A DNA stretch of 64,000 bases from JADLCX01 sp964630785 (lineage in GTDB: Bacteria; Planctomycetota; Phycisphaerae; Phycisphaerales; UBA1924). Made by a program: the position numbers and the translations under genes. The stretch spans positions 62,001-126,000 of the forward strand of contig CAZVZG010000014.1 in NCBI GenBank assembly GCA_964630785.1, read 5' to 3'. Within the stretch, counting starts at the first letter, position 1. Every line of letters begins with the position of its first letter. The notes below the pieces were generated by a model, which saw only the letters and a program-made list of their open reading frames with translations, had not been told where the DNA came from and did not search any database. Of the stretch, positions 9,747-18,685 are shown in pieces.

Positions 9747-10514
9747 TCACGCCCGCCGACGACGGGCCAGCAACACGCCGAAGAGCCCCAACCCGGTCGC
9801 GGTGCCGGGTGTCGGAATGTACTCGATGAGCAGGTGGGGGCGTCGGGCATCGTCGCCAAACTCCGTGTTGTACGCGCGGAACACGCCATCCGTGACGTCG
9901 CCGCCGTTGGTGTCGAGCAACGGGTTACCCGCCGGCCCCTGGATGGACAGACCGTAGTTCGGCGAGCCGCCGCTGGCCCAGTTCGTGTACACGGACGTGA
10001 TGTCCCAGAAGATCTGCACGCCGCCCGTGGTTGGCGAGTTGACGACGATCGTGCTGACCGGCGTGGTGGCATAGTCCGTGCCGGCGGCCATGCCGGGGGT
10101 CGACCAGGGAGTTCCGGCCGAACGCTCGTTCCAGTTCGAGGTGGTCTCGCTCCACGACTCGAGCATCTGGTGCACCGAGAACGGGTGCGGCACCACGGCG
10201 TTGCCGTTGTTGACGTCGATGAAGGTGTATTGCTGGGTGGTGAGCCGCAGTTGAACGTTGGTGATCGTCGACCCGGCGGGGAGAGTCGGCAGGCTGAACT
10301 GGATGATGGGCCGGGCCTGATCCAGGGCCGCTCCGCGGTTGTCGTAGTAGAACAGCCCGCTTCCGGCAAAGTTTGAGGTCGGTCCGTTGTTGTACAGGAA
10401 GTTGTCCGCGGCATTGGTGTCGTTGAGCACCACGTCGAGCAAGTCGGCGTGGGCCGTCGCACCCAAAGCCCCCCCGAGCACGAGCAGCAGCACCGGCACA
10501 CAAGTCCTTTTCAT
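9747..10514 (-). CDS. Secreted DNRLRE-domain protein with PEP-CTERM-like C-terminus
   Basis: 255 residues from the ATG at 10514, which follows an AGAGGAG ribosome-binding site. A signal peptide (about residues 1-23, ending ATAHA) leads into a DNRLRE-type beta-sandwich: LYNNGPTSNFAG, ARPIIQFSLPTLPAGSTI and ESWSETTSNWNERS are the usual landmarks of that extracellular domain. The C-terminus, IPTPGTATGLGLFGVLLARR plus RRA, fits a PEP-CTERM-like sorting tail: a short proline motif, a hydrophobic stretch and an arginine cluster. The role is probably structural or adhesive at the cell surface. It is the most upstream gene of the minus-strand group and may share the operon promoter. Confidence 0.82.
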   Translation of the reverse strand: MKRTCVPVLLLVLGGALGATAHADLLDVVLNDTNAADNFLYNNGPTSNFAGSGLFYYDNRGAALDQARPIIQFSLPTLPAGSTITNVQLRLTTQQYTFIDVNNGNAVVPHPFSVHQMLESWSETTSNWNERSAGTPWSTPGMAAGTDYATTPVSTIVVNSPTTGGVQIFWDITSVYTNWASGGSPNYGLSIQGPAGNPLLDTNGGDVTDGVFRAYNTEFGDDARRPHLLIEYIPTPGTATGLGLFGVLLARRRRA

Positions 10515-10631
10515 CGCTCTCTCCTCTGAACAGAAGGAAACTCGCCCGAACGCGTCGCCCGGCCTCCTCTCTCGATGGACGGGCGTACTCTCCATGTCAA
10601 GGTAACCGCCCCCCGCGAATAGTGCAAGTCA

Positions 10632-10654
10632 ATGACCTGTCAATACACTGGATT
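10632..10654. promoter_or_regulatory. Candidate operator 1 for the GntR/LacI-type regulator
   Basis: ATGACC (10632-10637) and ACTGG (10647-10651) flank a 9-nt spacer in the divergent promoter region between the 10514 and 10745 genes. The same pair of half-sites, with an 8-nt spacer, occurs at 11802-11820. On the minus strand the segment also provides TTGACA followed 16 nt later by TATTCG, a possible promoter for the minus-strand operon. This is pattern matching within one window only. Confidence 0.35.
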
Positions 10655-10744
10655 TTTTGCGGGCACGGCTCGGATGGGGTAAGGTTCGTGTATGGATCGC
10701 CTGAAACCGGGCACCCCGACCGGCGACGCTCCGGAGGCCCCTTG

Positions 10745-11749
10745 ATGGACGTGGTTTTCCTGCTCACGACCCCGATGCTGGATCTGTGCTTCGATTCGGC
10801 CGACTTGGCCCGCCTGGGCGGCCACCGCGTGGTGCTCAGCGGGACGAACGATCCGGCACGTTTGGCCGAGTTCTGGGATTCGCACGCGTTCCGAGCGGAC
10901 GTGTTGATCACAGGTTGGAAGACCCCGCCGCTCACGGAAGGTGCGCTGGACAAGGCGCCCCGCTTGCGTGGGGTTCTGCACGCCGCGGGTTCCACCCGGC
11001 ACCTGCTTCCTAAATCGGTGTGGGAAAGAGGCTTGCGCATCGCTTCCGCGCGTGAAGCGTTGGCAATCGGCGTCGCAGAGACGACCTTGGGTATGGTGAT
11101 CGCCGGGCTCAAGGGCTTCTTCCCGGCCGCGAGGTACGCCCGCGAGGGCGGCTGGCTCATCGACAACGACACCGTGCACGGCCATCGCATCCGGGAGATG
11201 TACAAGAGCACGATCGGCGTGATCGGGATGAGCAAATCAGGACGACACCTGATCCGCCTGTTGCGGAACTTCGAGGTCAAGATTCTGGTCACCGATCCGC
11301 ACGTGAGCGCGGAGGAAATCGAACACCACGGCGCCGAACCGGTCGAGCTCGACGAACTGATGGGCCACTCCGATGTTGTGGCCCTTTTGGCCCCGTCATT
11401 GCCGGAAACGCGGGGGATGCTGGGCGCTCGCCAGTTCCGGCTCATGCGTGACGGCTGCATCTTCATCAACACGGCACGAGGCGACATCGTCGACGAGGAC
11501 GCGCTGGCGGCCGAGCTCTCCACCGGGCGGATCTCCGCGTTCATCGACGTGACGCACCCCGAGCCACCCCGCCCAGATCATCCATTCCGTTGCCTGCCCA
11601 ACGTCGTTCTGACCCCCCACCTGGCCGGCGCGGTCGGCAACGGGTGCCGGCGCATCGGCCGGAGCATCGTGGACCAGGTTCTCGAGTTTGCCGCCGGCAA
11701 GCCCATGCACGGCGAGATCTCTGCCCGGCAGTGGGCGATTCTGGCCTGA
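10745..11749 (+). CDS. D-isomer-specific 2-hydroxyacid dehydrogenase
   Basis: 334 residues starting at the ATG at 10745, with GGAGG about 8 nt upstream; the frame extends to 10622 but lacks support there. The Rossmann motif is GVIGMSKSGR (158-167), a variant of GxGxxG with Ser in place of the second Gly. The catalytic set of this family is visible: Arg245 in NTARGDIVDEDAL, Glu273 and His292 in TPHLAGA. Such enzymes reduce 2-keto acids or oxidise D-2-hydroxyacids with NAD(P)H. As the first gene of the plus-strand operon that encodes a transporter and an aldolase, it may process the keto-acid products of sugar-acid cleavage. The substrate is not known. Confidence 0.88.
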   Translation: MDVVFLLTTPMLDLCFDSADLARLGGHRVVLSGTNDPARLAEFWDSHAFRADVLITGWKTPPLTEGALDKAPRLRGVLHAAGSTRHLLPKSVWERGLRIASAREALAIGVAETTLGMVIAGLKGFFPAARYAREGGWLIDNDTVHGHRIREMYKSTIGVIGMSKSGRHLIRLLRNFEVKILVTDPHVSAEEIEHHGAEPVELDELMGHSDVVALLAPSLPETRGMLGARQFRLMRDGCIFINTARGDIVDEDALAAELSTGRISAFIDVTHPEPPRPDHPFRCLPNVVLTPHLAGAVGNGCRRIGRSIVDQVLEFAAGKPMHGEISARQWAILA

Positions 11750-11801
11750 TCCGAATCCCCAGGATCGGGGTCAGACTCAATTCCGAAAGAAGGTTGTTGG
11801 C

Positions 11802-11824
11802 ATGACCAGTAATGTACTGGTATG
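11802..11824. promoter_or_regulatory. Candidate operator 2: perfect 7-bp inverted repeat upstream of the transporter
   Basis: ACCAGTA (11805-11811), spacer ATG, TACTGGT (11815-11821) is a perfect inverted repeat of 7 bp. Its outer part shares ATGACC and ACTGG with the site at 10632-10651. It lies 100 nt upstream of the transporter start, within the 170-bp gap after the dehydrogenase gene, where an internal promoter would be expected. GntR-family operators are commonly short AT-centred palindromes of this size. Confidence 0.45.
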
Positions 11825-11920
11825 CTCGACGGGTGACCGCGATCCGGACTTGCCGCGGCGCCCCTCCCGCTTCTCTGGGGCGCCGCGTTGGTCGGAGGGT
11901 GGTCGTGCGAGCACGGACCC

Positions 11921-13720
11921 ATGCCCAACTCCACGATCGACACCATCACCATCGTCGTCTACCTGCTGGTGCTGGTCGCCGTGGGGCTGAAGGTCCGCAG
12001 TCTCAACCGCAACTCGGGCGACTTCTTCCGCAGCGGGTGTCAGGGCACCTGGTGGCTGGTCGGCGTCAGCGACTTCATGAGCAGTTTCAGTGCGTGGACC
12101 TTCACCGGGGCCGCGGGCGTCGCCTTTGAGGCCGGTTGGAGCGTCTCGATCATCTTCATGGCCAACGCGCTGGGGTTCTTCCTCAACGCGGCGTGGTTCG
12201 CGCCCTGGTTCCGCCAGCTCCGCGCCACGACGGTCCCGGAGATCATCCGCAACCGCTTCGGGGCAGCGACCCAGCAGTTCTACGCCTGGTCGAACGTGCC
12301 TGTCCGGGTCTTGTACTCGGCGCTGCACCTCAGCGCTCTGGCGATCTTTGCGGCGGCGGCGTTCAGGCTCGACGTGCGCGAAGTCATCCTGGTCGTGGGC
12401 GTGGTGGTGCTCATCAACTCGGTCGCGGGCGGGAGCTGGGCCGTGATGTCCACGGACTTCCTGCAGATGCTGGTGCTCATGCCGCTCACGCTGCTAATCG
12501 CCGGCCTGTGTATCGCGCGGCTGGGCGGGGTCGGCGAGTTCTTCGGGGCGATCAACGCCCATGGGCTCGCGGACGAGTTCTCGCCCGTCAAGCCCGGGGG
12601 CTGGCTCTCGCCCAAGGCGTACACCGCCGCGTGGGCGGGCGCCATGTTCCTGCAGGGCCTGTTCATGTCCAACTCGATGACCTCGGCGTCGCGGTACTTC
12701 GCGGCTAAGGACGGGACGGCCGCGAGGAAGGCCGCGGTTCTCGCCGGGGTTCTCACGCTCGTGGGCGGCTGGGTGTGGTTCATCCCGCCGATCACGGCGC
12801 GACTTCTCTACGCCGACGAAGTCGCGGCGTCGCTGACGGCCAAGCCGGCCGAGGCTGCTTACGCGATCGCGAGCGCCAGGTTGCTCCCAGCGGGCATGAC
12901 CGGGCTGATGGTGGTGGCGATGTTCGCGGCGACGACCAGCTCGATGGATACCGGCCTCAACCAGACCTCCGCGATCTTCACCCGCGACATCTACCCGGCC
13001 CTGTGCCGGCTGTTCGGTCGCCCGATAGCCGACGATCGCCGGTCGCTGCGAATTGGTCGGGTGGCGACGCTCGTGCTCGGGTTGATCGTCATGGCCCTGG
13101 CGTTCTACTTCACGCAGACCAAGGGCGCGGGGATCTTCGAACACATGCTGACCTTGGGCGCGCTGCTGGTAATGCCCCTGTCGATCCCGCTGTTCATGGC
13201 CCTTTTTATCCGCAACGCCCCGTGGTGGTCGGCGCTGTTCTCGGCGGGGTGCGCCCTTGTGCCGTCGGCCGTCAGCGTGTTTTCGCCGGAACCCTGGCCG
13301 TTCCAGCGGGAGATCGCGATCGGCGTCGCCACGGGCGTGGTCGCGTTCCTGGCGACGATCCCCTTCTGGCGGTTTGCCGACGTCCCCTACCGCGATCAGG
13401 TGCGCCGGTTTTTCACCACCATGCACACGCCGGTCGACTTCGCCCGTGAGGTCGGCGCTGCCTCCGACCACCGACAGCTCCGAAACACAGGAATGTTCGC
13501 CGCGATCATCGGGTCGCTGGTCTGCCTCCTGGCAATTCTCCCCAACTCGTGGGGCGATCGTGCGCAGGTCCTGGCCGTCGGGGGCTCGGTCGCCGTGCTC
13601 GGCGCGTTGATGAACTGGTACGGACGGGTTCGACAGAGCCCGTTTGCTCCCGTACCGCCGGCGCTCACGATCGAGAATCCGAGCGCCGCGGCGGAATCGC
13701 CGGAGGTCGCCAATGTCTGA
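11921..13720 (+). CDS. Sodium:solute symporter (SSS) family transporter
   Basis: 599 residues from the ATG at 11921; an in-frame TTG at 11888 adds 11 unlikely residues. The sequence is a polytopic membrane protein with about 13 hydrophobic helices and the SSS signature region: NRNSGDFFRSGCQGTWWLVG near residue 27, FSAWTFTGAAGVAFEAGWS in helix 2, and AATTSSMDTGLNQTSAIFTR near residue 340, the segment that forms the conserved Na-coupled core in this family. Family members import sugars, uronates, sialic acid or amino acids with sodium. Its place among sugar-acid genes suggests uptake of the locus substrate. The downstream epimerase gene begins inside its last codons, so the two are translationally coupled. 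Confidence 0.9.
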   Translation: MPNSTIDTITIVVYLLVLVAVGLKVRSLNRNSGDFFRSGCQGTWWLVGVSDFMSSFSAWTFTGAAGVAFEAGWSVSIIFMANALGFFLNAAWFAPWFRQLRATTVPEIIRNRFGAATQQFYAWSNVPVRVLYSALHLSALAIFAAAAFRLDVREVILVVGVVVLINSVAGGSWAVMSTDFLQMLVLMPLTLLIAGLCIARLGGVGEFFGAINAHGLADEFSPVKPGGWLSPKAYTAAWAGAMFLQGLFMSNSMTSASRYFAAKDGTAARKAAVLAGVLTLVGGWVWFIPPITARLLYADEVAASLTAKPAEAAYAIASARLLPAGMTGLMVVAMFAATTSSMDTGLNQTSAIFTRDIYPALCRLFGRPIADDRRSLRIGRVATLVLGLIVMALAFYFTQTKGAGIFEHMLTLGALLVMPLSIPLFMALFIRNAPWWSALFSAGCALVPSAVSVFSPEPWPFQREIAIGVATGVVAFLATIPFWRFADVPYRDQVRRFFTTMHTPVDFAREVGAASDHRQLRNTGMFAAIIGSLVCLLAILPNSWGDRAQVLAVGGSVAVLGALMNWYGRVRQSPFAPVPPALTIENPSAAAESPEVANV

Positions 13721-14762
13721 TCACTCCGGCACGATGGACCCAACCCGCGGCGTGGACGCGCTGGAGGAGCACCTCAGCACGCCCCCGGCCTGCCTCGTGG
13801 ACCTGATGGCCCGACTCGACGGCGACGTCGTTGTGCTGGGCGCGGCGGGCAAGATGGGGCCGACTCTCGCGAGGATGGCGGCCCGAGCGCTGGCCGAGGC
13901 GGGACGGAGCCGGCGCGTCATCGGCGTGGCCCGGTTCTCCTCGCCCGGCGTGCGTGAATCGCTCGAGCGGCACGGCGTCGAGACCATTCGAGGCGACCTG
14001 CTGGACCGGGCGTTCCTGCGCACGCTGCCCGACTCGCCGAACGTCGTGTTCGCGGCGGGGATGAAGTTCGGCGCCACCGGGAATGAGCCGCTCACCTGGG
14101 CGATGAACACACACCTGCCCACGCTCGTTTGCGAGCGATTCCCCGGGAGCCGAATCGTGGCGTTCTCGACGGGCAACGTTTACGGCGCCACGCCGGTGGC
14201 CCGTGGATCGGGCTCGTGCGAGACCGATCCGGTCCATCCGGTCGGCGAGTACGCGATGAGCTGCCTGGGGCGCGAGCGGATCTTCGAGTACTTCAGCCGC
14301 GAGCACGGGACGCCGGTCGCCATCGCCCGGCTTAACTACGCGGTCGAGCTGCGCTACGGGGTGCTCCTCGATCTGGCTCGCAAAGTGTGGGATGGCACGC
14401 CGGTCGACCTGACCATGGGGCACGTGAACGTCATTTGGCAGTCCGACGCGAACTCCATGGCGCTAGGACTGCTCGGGCACGTGTCGAGCCCCGGCTTCAT
14501 CGTCAACATCGCGGGCCCGGCGATCCTCACCGTGCGTGGGCTGTGCGAGCGGTTTGGCGAGCTGCTGCATCGCCAAGCCCGTTTCGTCGGCACGGAGGCC
14601 CCCGACTCGCTTTTGAGCGACTCGCGGAAGGCCTATGGGCTCGTCGGAGCGCCGGAGGTCGGCATCGACGAGATGGTCCGGTGGACCGCGGATTGGGTCC
14701 GCATGGGCGGCGAGACGCTCGGCAAGCCGACGCACTTCCAGGTTCGGGACGGCAGGTTCTGA
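13713..14762 (+). CDS. NAD-dependent epimerase/dehydratase-like protein
   Basis: 349 residues from the ATG at 13713, which has GGAGG 7 nt upstream and overlaps the transporter stop by 8 nt. The extended-SDR fold is seen from VVVLGAAGKMGPTLARM (40-56) with the GxxGxxG motif, GDLLD near 94-98 and AFSTGNVYG (150-158). The usual YxxxK catalytic pair is altered: Tyr180 is followed at +4 by Cys184 (EYAMSC). The family clearly binds a dinucleotide, but conventional proton transfer through Lys would be lost, so the enzyme may use another residue or act on an unusual substrate. A role in the sugar-acid pathway is inferred from position between the transporter and aldolase genes. Confidence 0.85.
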   Translation: MSDHSGTMDPTRGVDALEEHLSTPPACLVDLMARLDGDVVVLGAAGKMGPTLARMAARALAEAGRSRRVIGVARFSSPGVRESLERHGVETIRGDLLDRAFLRTLPDSPNVVFAAGMKFGATGNEPLTWAMNTHLPTLVCERFPGSRIVAFSTGNVYGATPVARGSGSCETDPVHPVGEYAMSCLGRERIFEYFSREHGTPVAIARLNYAVELRYGVLLDLARKVWDGTPVDLTMGHVNVIWQSDANSMALGLLGHVSSPGFIVNIAGPAILTVRGLCERFGELLHRQARFVGTEAPDSLLSDSRKAYGLVGAPEVGIDEMVRWTADWVRMGGETLGKPTHFQVRDGRF

Positions 14763-14771
14763 GGCAGAGAC

Positions 14772-15851
14772 GTGAGCAACACCGACGTCAACTCGATCGC
14801 AGCGGCCGCGGGGGCCGTGCTGCGCGAGGGCGTCGCGATCCCGGCCCATCCGCTGGCGCTCAACGCACGGCGCCGGCTCGACGAGCGGCGGCAACGGGCG
14901 CTGTCGAGGTACTACATCGCCGCGGGAGCGGGCGGGCTGGCGGTCGGCGTCCACACGACGCAGTTTGCGATCCGAGACCCGGGCGTCGGCCTGTTCGAGC
15001 CCGTGCTCGCGCTGGCCGCGGAGGAAATGGACCGGGCGGATGCGCGTCGCGAGCGGCCGCTGGTCCGCATCGGCGGCGTGATTGGCCGCACACGGCAGGC
15101 GTGCCAGGAGGCTGCGCTCTTGCGGCGGCTGGGCTATCACGCGGGGTTGCTGTCGTTGGCCGCATTCGCCGGGGCGGACGACGATGCGCTCGTTGAGCAT
15201 TGCCGCGAGGTCGGACGAATCATCCCGCTCGTGGGCTTCTATCTCCAGCCGAGCGTCGGCGGGCGCGAGCTCTCGTATCGCTTCTGGCGGCGCTTTGCGG
15301 AACTGCCCCCGGTGGCGGCGATCAAGATCGCGCCGTTCAACCGCTACGCGACGCACGATGTGGTACGGGCGGTGATCGACGCGGGACGGGACGACGTCGC
15401 GCTCTACACCGGCAACGACGACAGCATTGTTCACGACCTGCTGTCCTGCTACCGGCTTTGGAGCGATGGGGAGTGGGTTGAACGACGCATCGTGGGCGGG
15501 CTGCTGGGCCACTGGTCTGTCTGGACGCGGCGCGCCGTGGAGTTGCACCTCCGCTGTCGACAGGTCGCCCGCGCCGACGACGTGCCCGCCGATCTGATGG
15601 CCCTCGCCGCACAGGTCACGGATTGCAACGCGGCGTTCTTTGACGCGGCAAACCAATTCCGCGGCGTCATCGCGGGCTTGCACGAGGTGCTCCGCCGTCA
15701 GGGTTTGCTCGAAGGGATTTGGTGCCTGGACGAGGCGGAGACCTTCGGGCCCGGCCAACTCGCGGAGATCGACCGCGTGCTCAGGGCGTATTCGCACCTG
15801 AATGACGACGACTTCGTCGCGGAGGGTCGGGAGGGATGGCTGAGCGGCTAG
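14772..15851 (+). CDS. Dihydrodipicolinate synthase (DapA/NanA) family aldolase
   Basis: 359 residues from a GTG start at 14772, 9 nt after the epimerase stop and after a GAGG site. The (beta/alpha)8 DHDPS/NAL family is recognised by GFYLQP with Tyr157 in the position of the catalytic Tyr, and AAIKIAPFNR with Lys185 as the Schiff-base lysine. The protein is about 60 residues longer than typical DapA, mostly at the N-terminus and in the C-terminal helical part. In catabolic loci this family includes 2-keto-3-deoxy-acid aldolases and N-acetylneuraminate lyase. Given the dehydratase in the neighbouring operon, retro-aldol cleavage of a 2-keto-3-deoxy sugar acid to pyruvate and an aldehyde is a reasonable guess. 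Confidence 0.85.
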   Translation: MSNTDVNSIAAAAGAVLREGVAIPAHPLALNARRRLDERRQRALSRYYIAAGAGGLAVGVHTTQFAIRDPGVGLFEPVLALAAEEMDRADARRERPLVRIGGVIGRTRQACQEAALLRRLGYHAGLLSLAAFAGADDDALVEHCREVGRIIPLVGFYLQPSVGGRELSYRFWRRFAELPPVAAIKIAPFNRYATHDVVRAVIDAGRDDVALYTGNDDSIVHDLLSCYRLWSDGEWVERRIVGGLLGHWSVWTRRAVELHLRCRQVARADDVPADLMALAAQVTDCNAAFFDAANQFRGVIAGLHEVLRRQGLLEGIWCLDEAETFGPGQLAEIDRVLRAYSHLNDDDFVAEGREGWLSG

Positions 15852-15916
15852 CCGCGGCGGCCTGCGATGTGCGAACGGACCAAAGCGGACGCAGTTTGAG
15901 CATCGAGGGTGCAACC

Positions 15917-16435
15917 ATGAAGAAGAAACGCGAGAACAGCACGGTGAAACTGACCATCGCCCTTGTCGCGGTCGTCGCGGCGTTGGCGTTTGCGGGGTAC
16001 TCGCTGTTGGGGCGCGGCGAACGCCGGGCCGGCGCGTACTTCTTCGACCTCAACACAGGGAAGGTCTTCGTCGGACCGGCCGACGCGACCGCTCCGATCG
16101 AGACGCCCTCGGGGCCATTCCAAGGCGAACCCGCCGGAGTCCGGATCTTCATCTTCGCGTGCGCACCGCGGCACGGGCTCGACGGCATGACGCTCGACCA
16201 AGTGCGTGCCGCCGGCGCGTTCCCGGTCTGGCTCGAGAAGTACGAGGCCGGCGCCAAGAAAGCGCTGGAGGACGGCTCGAACGATCCGGAAGTCATCATG
16301 GAGGGGATCCTCACGATGGCTCCGCCGCCCGGGGGCGTCAAGTGGCTCAAGCCCGGAAGCCGCGACGCGCGAACGCTGCGCAACTCGGTTCAGGCCATCT
16401 GCCCCGGCGGCACCGCCGTCGCGTGTACGCCCTGA
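15917..16435 (+). CDS. Membrane-anchored hypothetical protein
   Basis: 172 residues from the ATG at 15917 with GAGGG 6 nt upstream. A short basic N-terminus (MKKKRENS) precedes one transmembrane helix (about residues 11-31), and the rest (about 140 residues) lies outside the membrane; YFFDLNTGKVFVGP and FIFACAP are its most distinctive stretches. Two Cys residues occur near the C-terminus and in FACAP, so a disulfide is possible. I do not recognise the family. Its small single-helix architecture resembles the two MSR-type proteins that accompany pseudopilins at 52-54 kb, but the extracellular parts are not alike. It is inside the plus-strand catabolic operon between the aldolase and aminotransferase genes. 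Confidence 0.75.
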   Translation: MKKKRENSTVKLTIALVAVVAALAFAGYSLLGRGERRAGAYFFDLNTGKVFVGPADATAPIETPSGPFQGEPAGVRIFIFACAPRHGLDGMTLDQVRAAGAFPVWLEKYEAGAKKALEDGSNDPEVIMEGILTMAPPPGGVKWLKPGSRDARTLRNSVQAICPGGTAVACTP

Positions 16436-16485
16436 ACCGGGGCCGATGGCAACCACTCCTGTGTGATCGATCCCGGACTCTCGCC

Positions 16486-17841
16486 ATGAGCACACCTTGC
16501 ATTGAGAAGCCCATGACCCATGCCCGCTCAGCCGAGCTGTTGCTTCGGAACCAGAAGCTGATCCCCGGCGGTCTGGCCTCGATCAACCGCAAGGCCGACC
16601 CGTGCATCGCGTTCGCACGGGCCGACGGATCGCGCCTGTGGGACCTCGACGGCAACGAATACATCGACTATCACGCGGGGTTCGCGCCCTACATCCTCGG
16701 TCACAACCACCCGGAGCAGAACCGGGCGGTGATCGAGGCGATCGGCTCGGGCCGGAGCAACTACGGCAGCGGCCCGACCGAGGACGAAGGGACACTGGCC
16801 GCGTTGTTCCTCGAGTGTGTCCCGTTCGCCGACCGTGTGCAGTTCTTGAACACGGGCTCGGAAGCCACCGCCCAGGCCATCCGCATCGCCCGGGCCTGGA
16901 CCCGACGCGACCACGTCGTGTTGATGCAGGGCGGGTACAACGGCAACCAGAACGTCGTGGCGGCCAATCTCATGAGCACGCGCGAGCAGCTCGGCGGCGC
17001 TCGAGCGGTCGGCGACGAGTACCCGCTCGTCCCCATCACCGCCGGGATCCCCGCCGATGAGCGCGCCCTCATGCACGCCGTCGAGTTCAACGATCTGGCG
17101 GCGGTCGACGCCGTGGCCCGGCGGCATCCCATCGCGGCCGTGATCACCGAACCGGTCTTGCAGAACATCGGCGTGGTGAAGCCCGCGCCGGGTTATCTGG
17201 AGGGTCTTCGAGAGCTGGCCGATCGGCACGGATTTCTGCTGATTTTCGACGAGGTGAAGACCGGCTTCCGATCCGGACTGGGCGGCTATCAGAGCGTTTG
17301 CGGCGTCGCACCCGACATTTCCACGTTCGGCAAGGCCCTCGCCAACGGCTACCCCATCGCGGCCATCGCGGGCAAGCAACAGTTCCTGGACCTGGCGATC
17401 AGCGACGATCCCTCCAAGCGCGTGCTCATCGCGGGGACGTACAACTGCCACCCGGTGCCCGTGGCCGCGGCCATCGCCTGCCTGAGGATTCTGATGGACC
17501 ATGAGCGCGACGTCTACGGCCGGCTCGCCCGGCTCTCATGCCGCCTTGAGCAGGGCCTGACCCGGGTCTTTGCGGATCACCGGATCACCGCCCGCTTTGT
17601 GCGGCAAGGGAGTGCACACTGCACGTACTTCATGGAATCGGCTCCTGCGTGCTGGTGGGACATCCTCACCCGCCACGATTTCGCTTTCGATCTCCGCTAT
17701 CGACGAGCGCTCATCGCGCGTGGCATCTACCAGTTCCCCGTCGCCGCCAAGCAGGGCAGCATCAGCTACGCCCACACCGACGAGGATATCGATGACACCA
17801 TCCGAGCGACCGATTCGGCGATCCGCGCCATCAAGGCCTGA
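16486..17841 (+). CDS. Class III aminotransferase, glutamate-1-semialdehyde 2,1-aminomutase-like
   Basis: 451 residues from the ATG at 16486; the ATG at 16513 is an equally possible start (442 residues), since neither has a strong ribosome-binding site. The fold type I PLP enzyme motifs are clear: NTGSEATAQAIRIAR (122-136), YNGN (151-154), IFDEVKTGFR (253-262) and the PLP lysine Lys283 in STFGKALANGYP. This pattern is that of the GSA aminomutase/class III group. In this locus, outside any haem gene cluster, it is more likely to transaminate an aldehyde or amino-sugar derivative than to make 5-aminolevulinate. It is followed 13 nt later by the FAH-family gene. Confidence 0.87.
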   Translation: MSTPCIEKPMTHARSAELLLRNQKLIPGGLASINRKADPCIAFARADGSRLWDLDGNEYIDYHAGFAPYILGHNHPEQNRAVIEAIGSGRSNYGSGPTEDEGTLAALFLECVPFADRVQFLNTGSEATAQAIRIARAWTRRDHVVLMQGGYNGNQNVVAANLMSTREQLGGARAVGDEYPLVPITAGIPADERALMHAVEFNDLAAVDAVARRHPIAAVITEPVLQNIGVVKPAPGYLEGLRELADRHGFLLIFDEVKTGFRSGLGGYQSVCGVAPDISTFGKALANGYPIAAIAGKQQFLDLAISDDPSKRVLIAGTYNCHPVPVAAAIACLRILMDHERDVYGRLARLSCRLEQGLTRVFADHRITARFVRQGSAHCTYFMESAPACWWDILTRHDFAFDLRYRRALIARGIYQFPVAAKQGSISYAHTDEDIDDTIRATDSAIRAIKA

Positions 17842-17854
17842 GAGGTGATGCACG

Positions 17855-18685
17855 ATGCGGGTGGTCAGGTTCATCGACGACACGGGCCGCGTGCGCCTGG
17901 GTGAGGCCGGGGCACGCCCGGGATCGTGCGAACTGATCGAGCCGGACCCGGGCGCTCCGAGCGGGTTCCGACGCACGGGCGTACGCCGAGCGGTCCACCG
18001 CCGGCTGTGCCCGATCGCGCCCACCAACATTTTCGGCATCGGGCTCAACTACCGGCGGCACGCGGTCGAATCGGGTATGGCGGTCCCCTCGTGCCCTGTG
18101 GTGTTCATGAAACCGACGACCGCGGCGGTGGGACCGGACGACCCCATCGAACTGCACGGTTGCTGCGACCCTAACGGCGAGATCGACTACGAGGTGGAAC
18201 TCGCGGTGGTCATCGGGCGAGAGGCCCGGGACGTCTCTGAGCCGGATGCGTTAGCGCACGTCGCCGGATACACCGTTGCGAACGACCTCTCGGCACGAAC
18301 GATCCAACTGAAATCGCCCGGCGGGCAGTGGGCCCGCGGCAAGGGTTTCGACGGTTTCTGCCCGATGGGGCCAGTGATGGTCACCGCCGACGAGATCTCC
18401 GAGCCGCAGTCGCTCGGGCTGCGCACCGTCCTCAACGGAGAGGTGATGCAGCAGAGCACGACTGCCGACATGATCTTCACCGTTGCGCAGATCATCAGTT
18501 TTCTGAGCACGGGCACGACTCTCCTCCCCGGCACCGTCATCCTCACGGGCACACCGGAGGGTGTCGGTTTCGGACGCCGGCCCCCGGTCTTTCTCAGGCC
18601 CGGTGCCCGGCTCTCCGTAGAGGTTGAAGGGATCGGGTTGCTGGAGAACGAGTTGGTCGGCGCTCGCGGCGGGGGCGCGTTGTGA
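17855..18685 (+). CDS. Fumarylacetoacetate hydrolase family protein
   Basis: 276 residues from the ATG at 17855 with AGAGGTGA upstream. The conserved FAH core is seen: IFGIGLNYRRHAVESG, PVVFMKPTTA, the metal-binding EIDYEVELAVVIG with two acidic ligands, GYTVANDLSAR, and TGTPEGVGFG near the C-terminus. The family hydrolyses or dehydrates 2-keto and diketo acids with Mg or Mn. In non-phosphorylative L-fucose and L-rhamnose degradation, a FAH member hydrolyses the 2,4-diketo-3-deoxy acid made by an SDR, and an SDR is present in the divergent operon. The downstream gene begins within its stop codon (GTGA), so they are coupled. Confidence 0.9.
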   Translation: MRVVRFIDDTGRVRLGEAGARPGSCELIEPDPGAPSGFRRTGVRRAVHRRLCPIAPTNIFGIGLNYRRHAVESGMAVPSCPVVFMKPTTAAVGPDDPIELHGCCDPNGEIDYEVELAVVIGREARDVSEPDALAHVAGYTVANDLSARTIQLKSPGGQWARGKGFDGFCPMGPVMVTADEISEPQSLGLRTVLNGEVMQQSTTADMIFTVAQIISFLSTGTTLLPGTVILTGTPEGVGFGRRPPVFLRPGARLSVEVEGIGLLENELVGARGGGAL

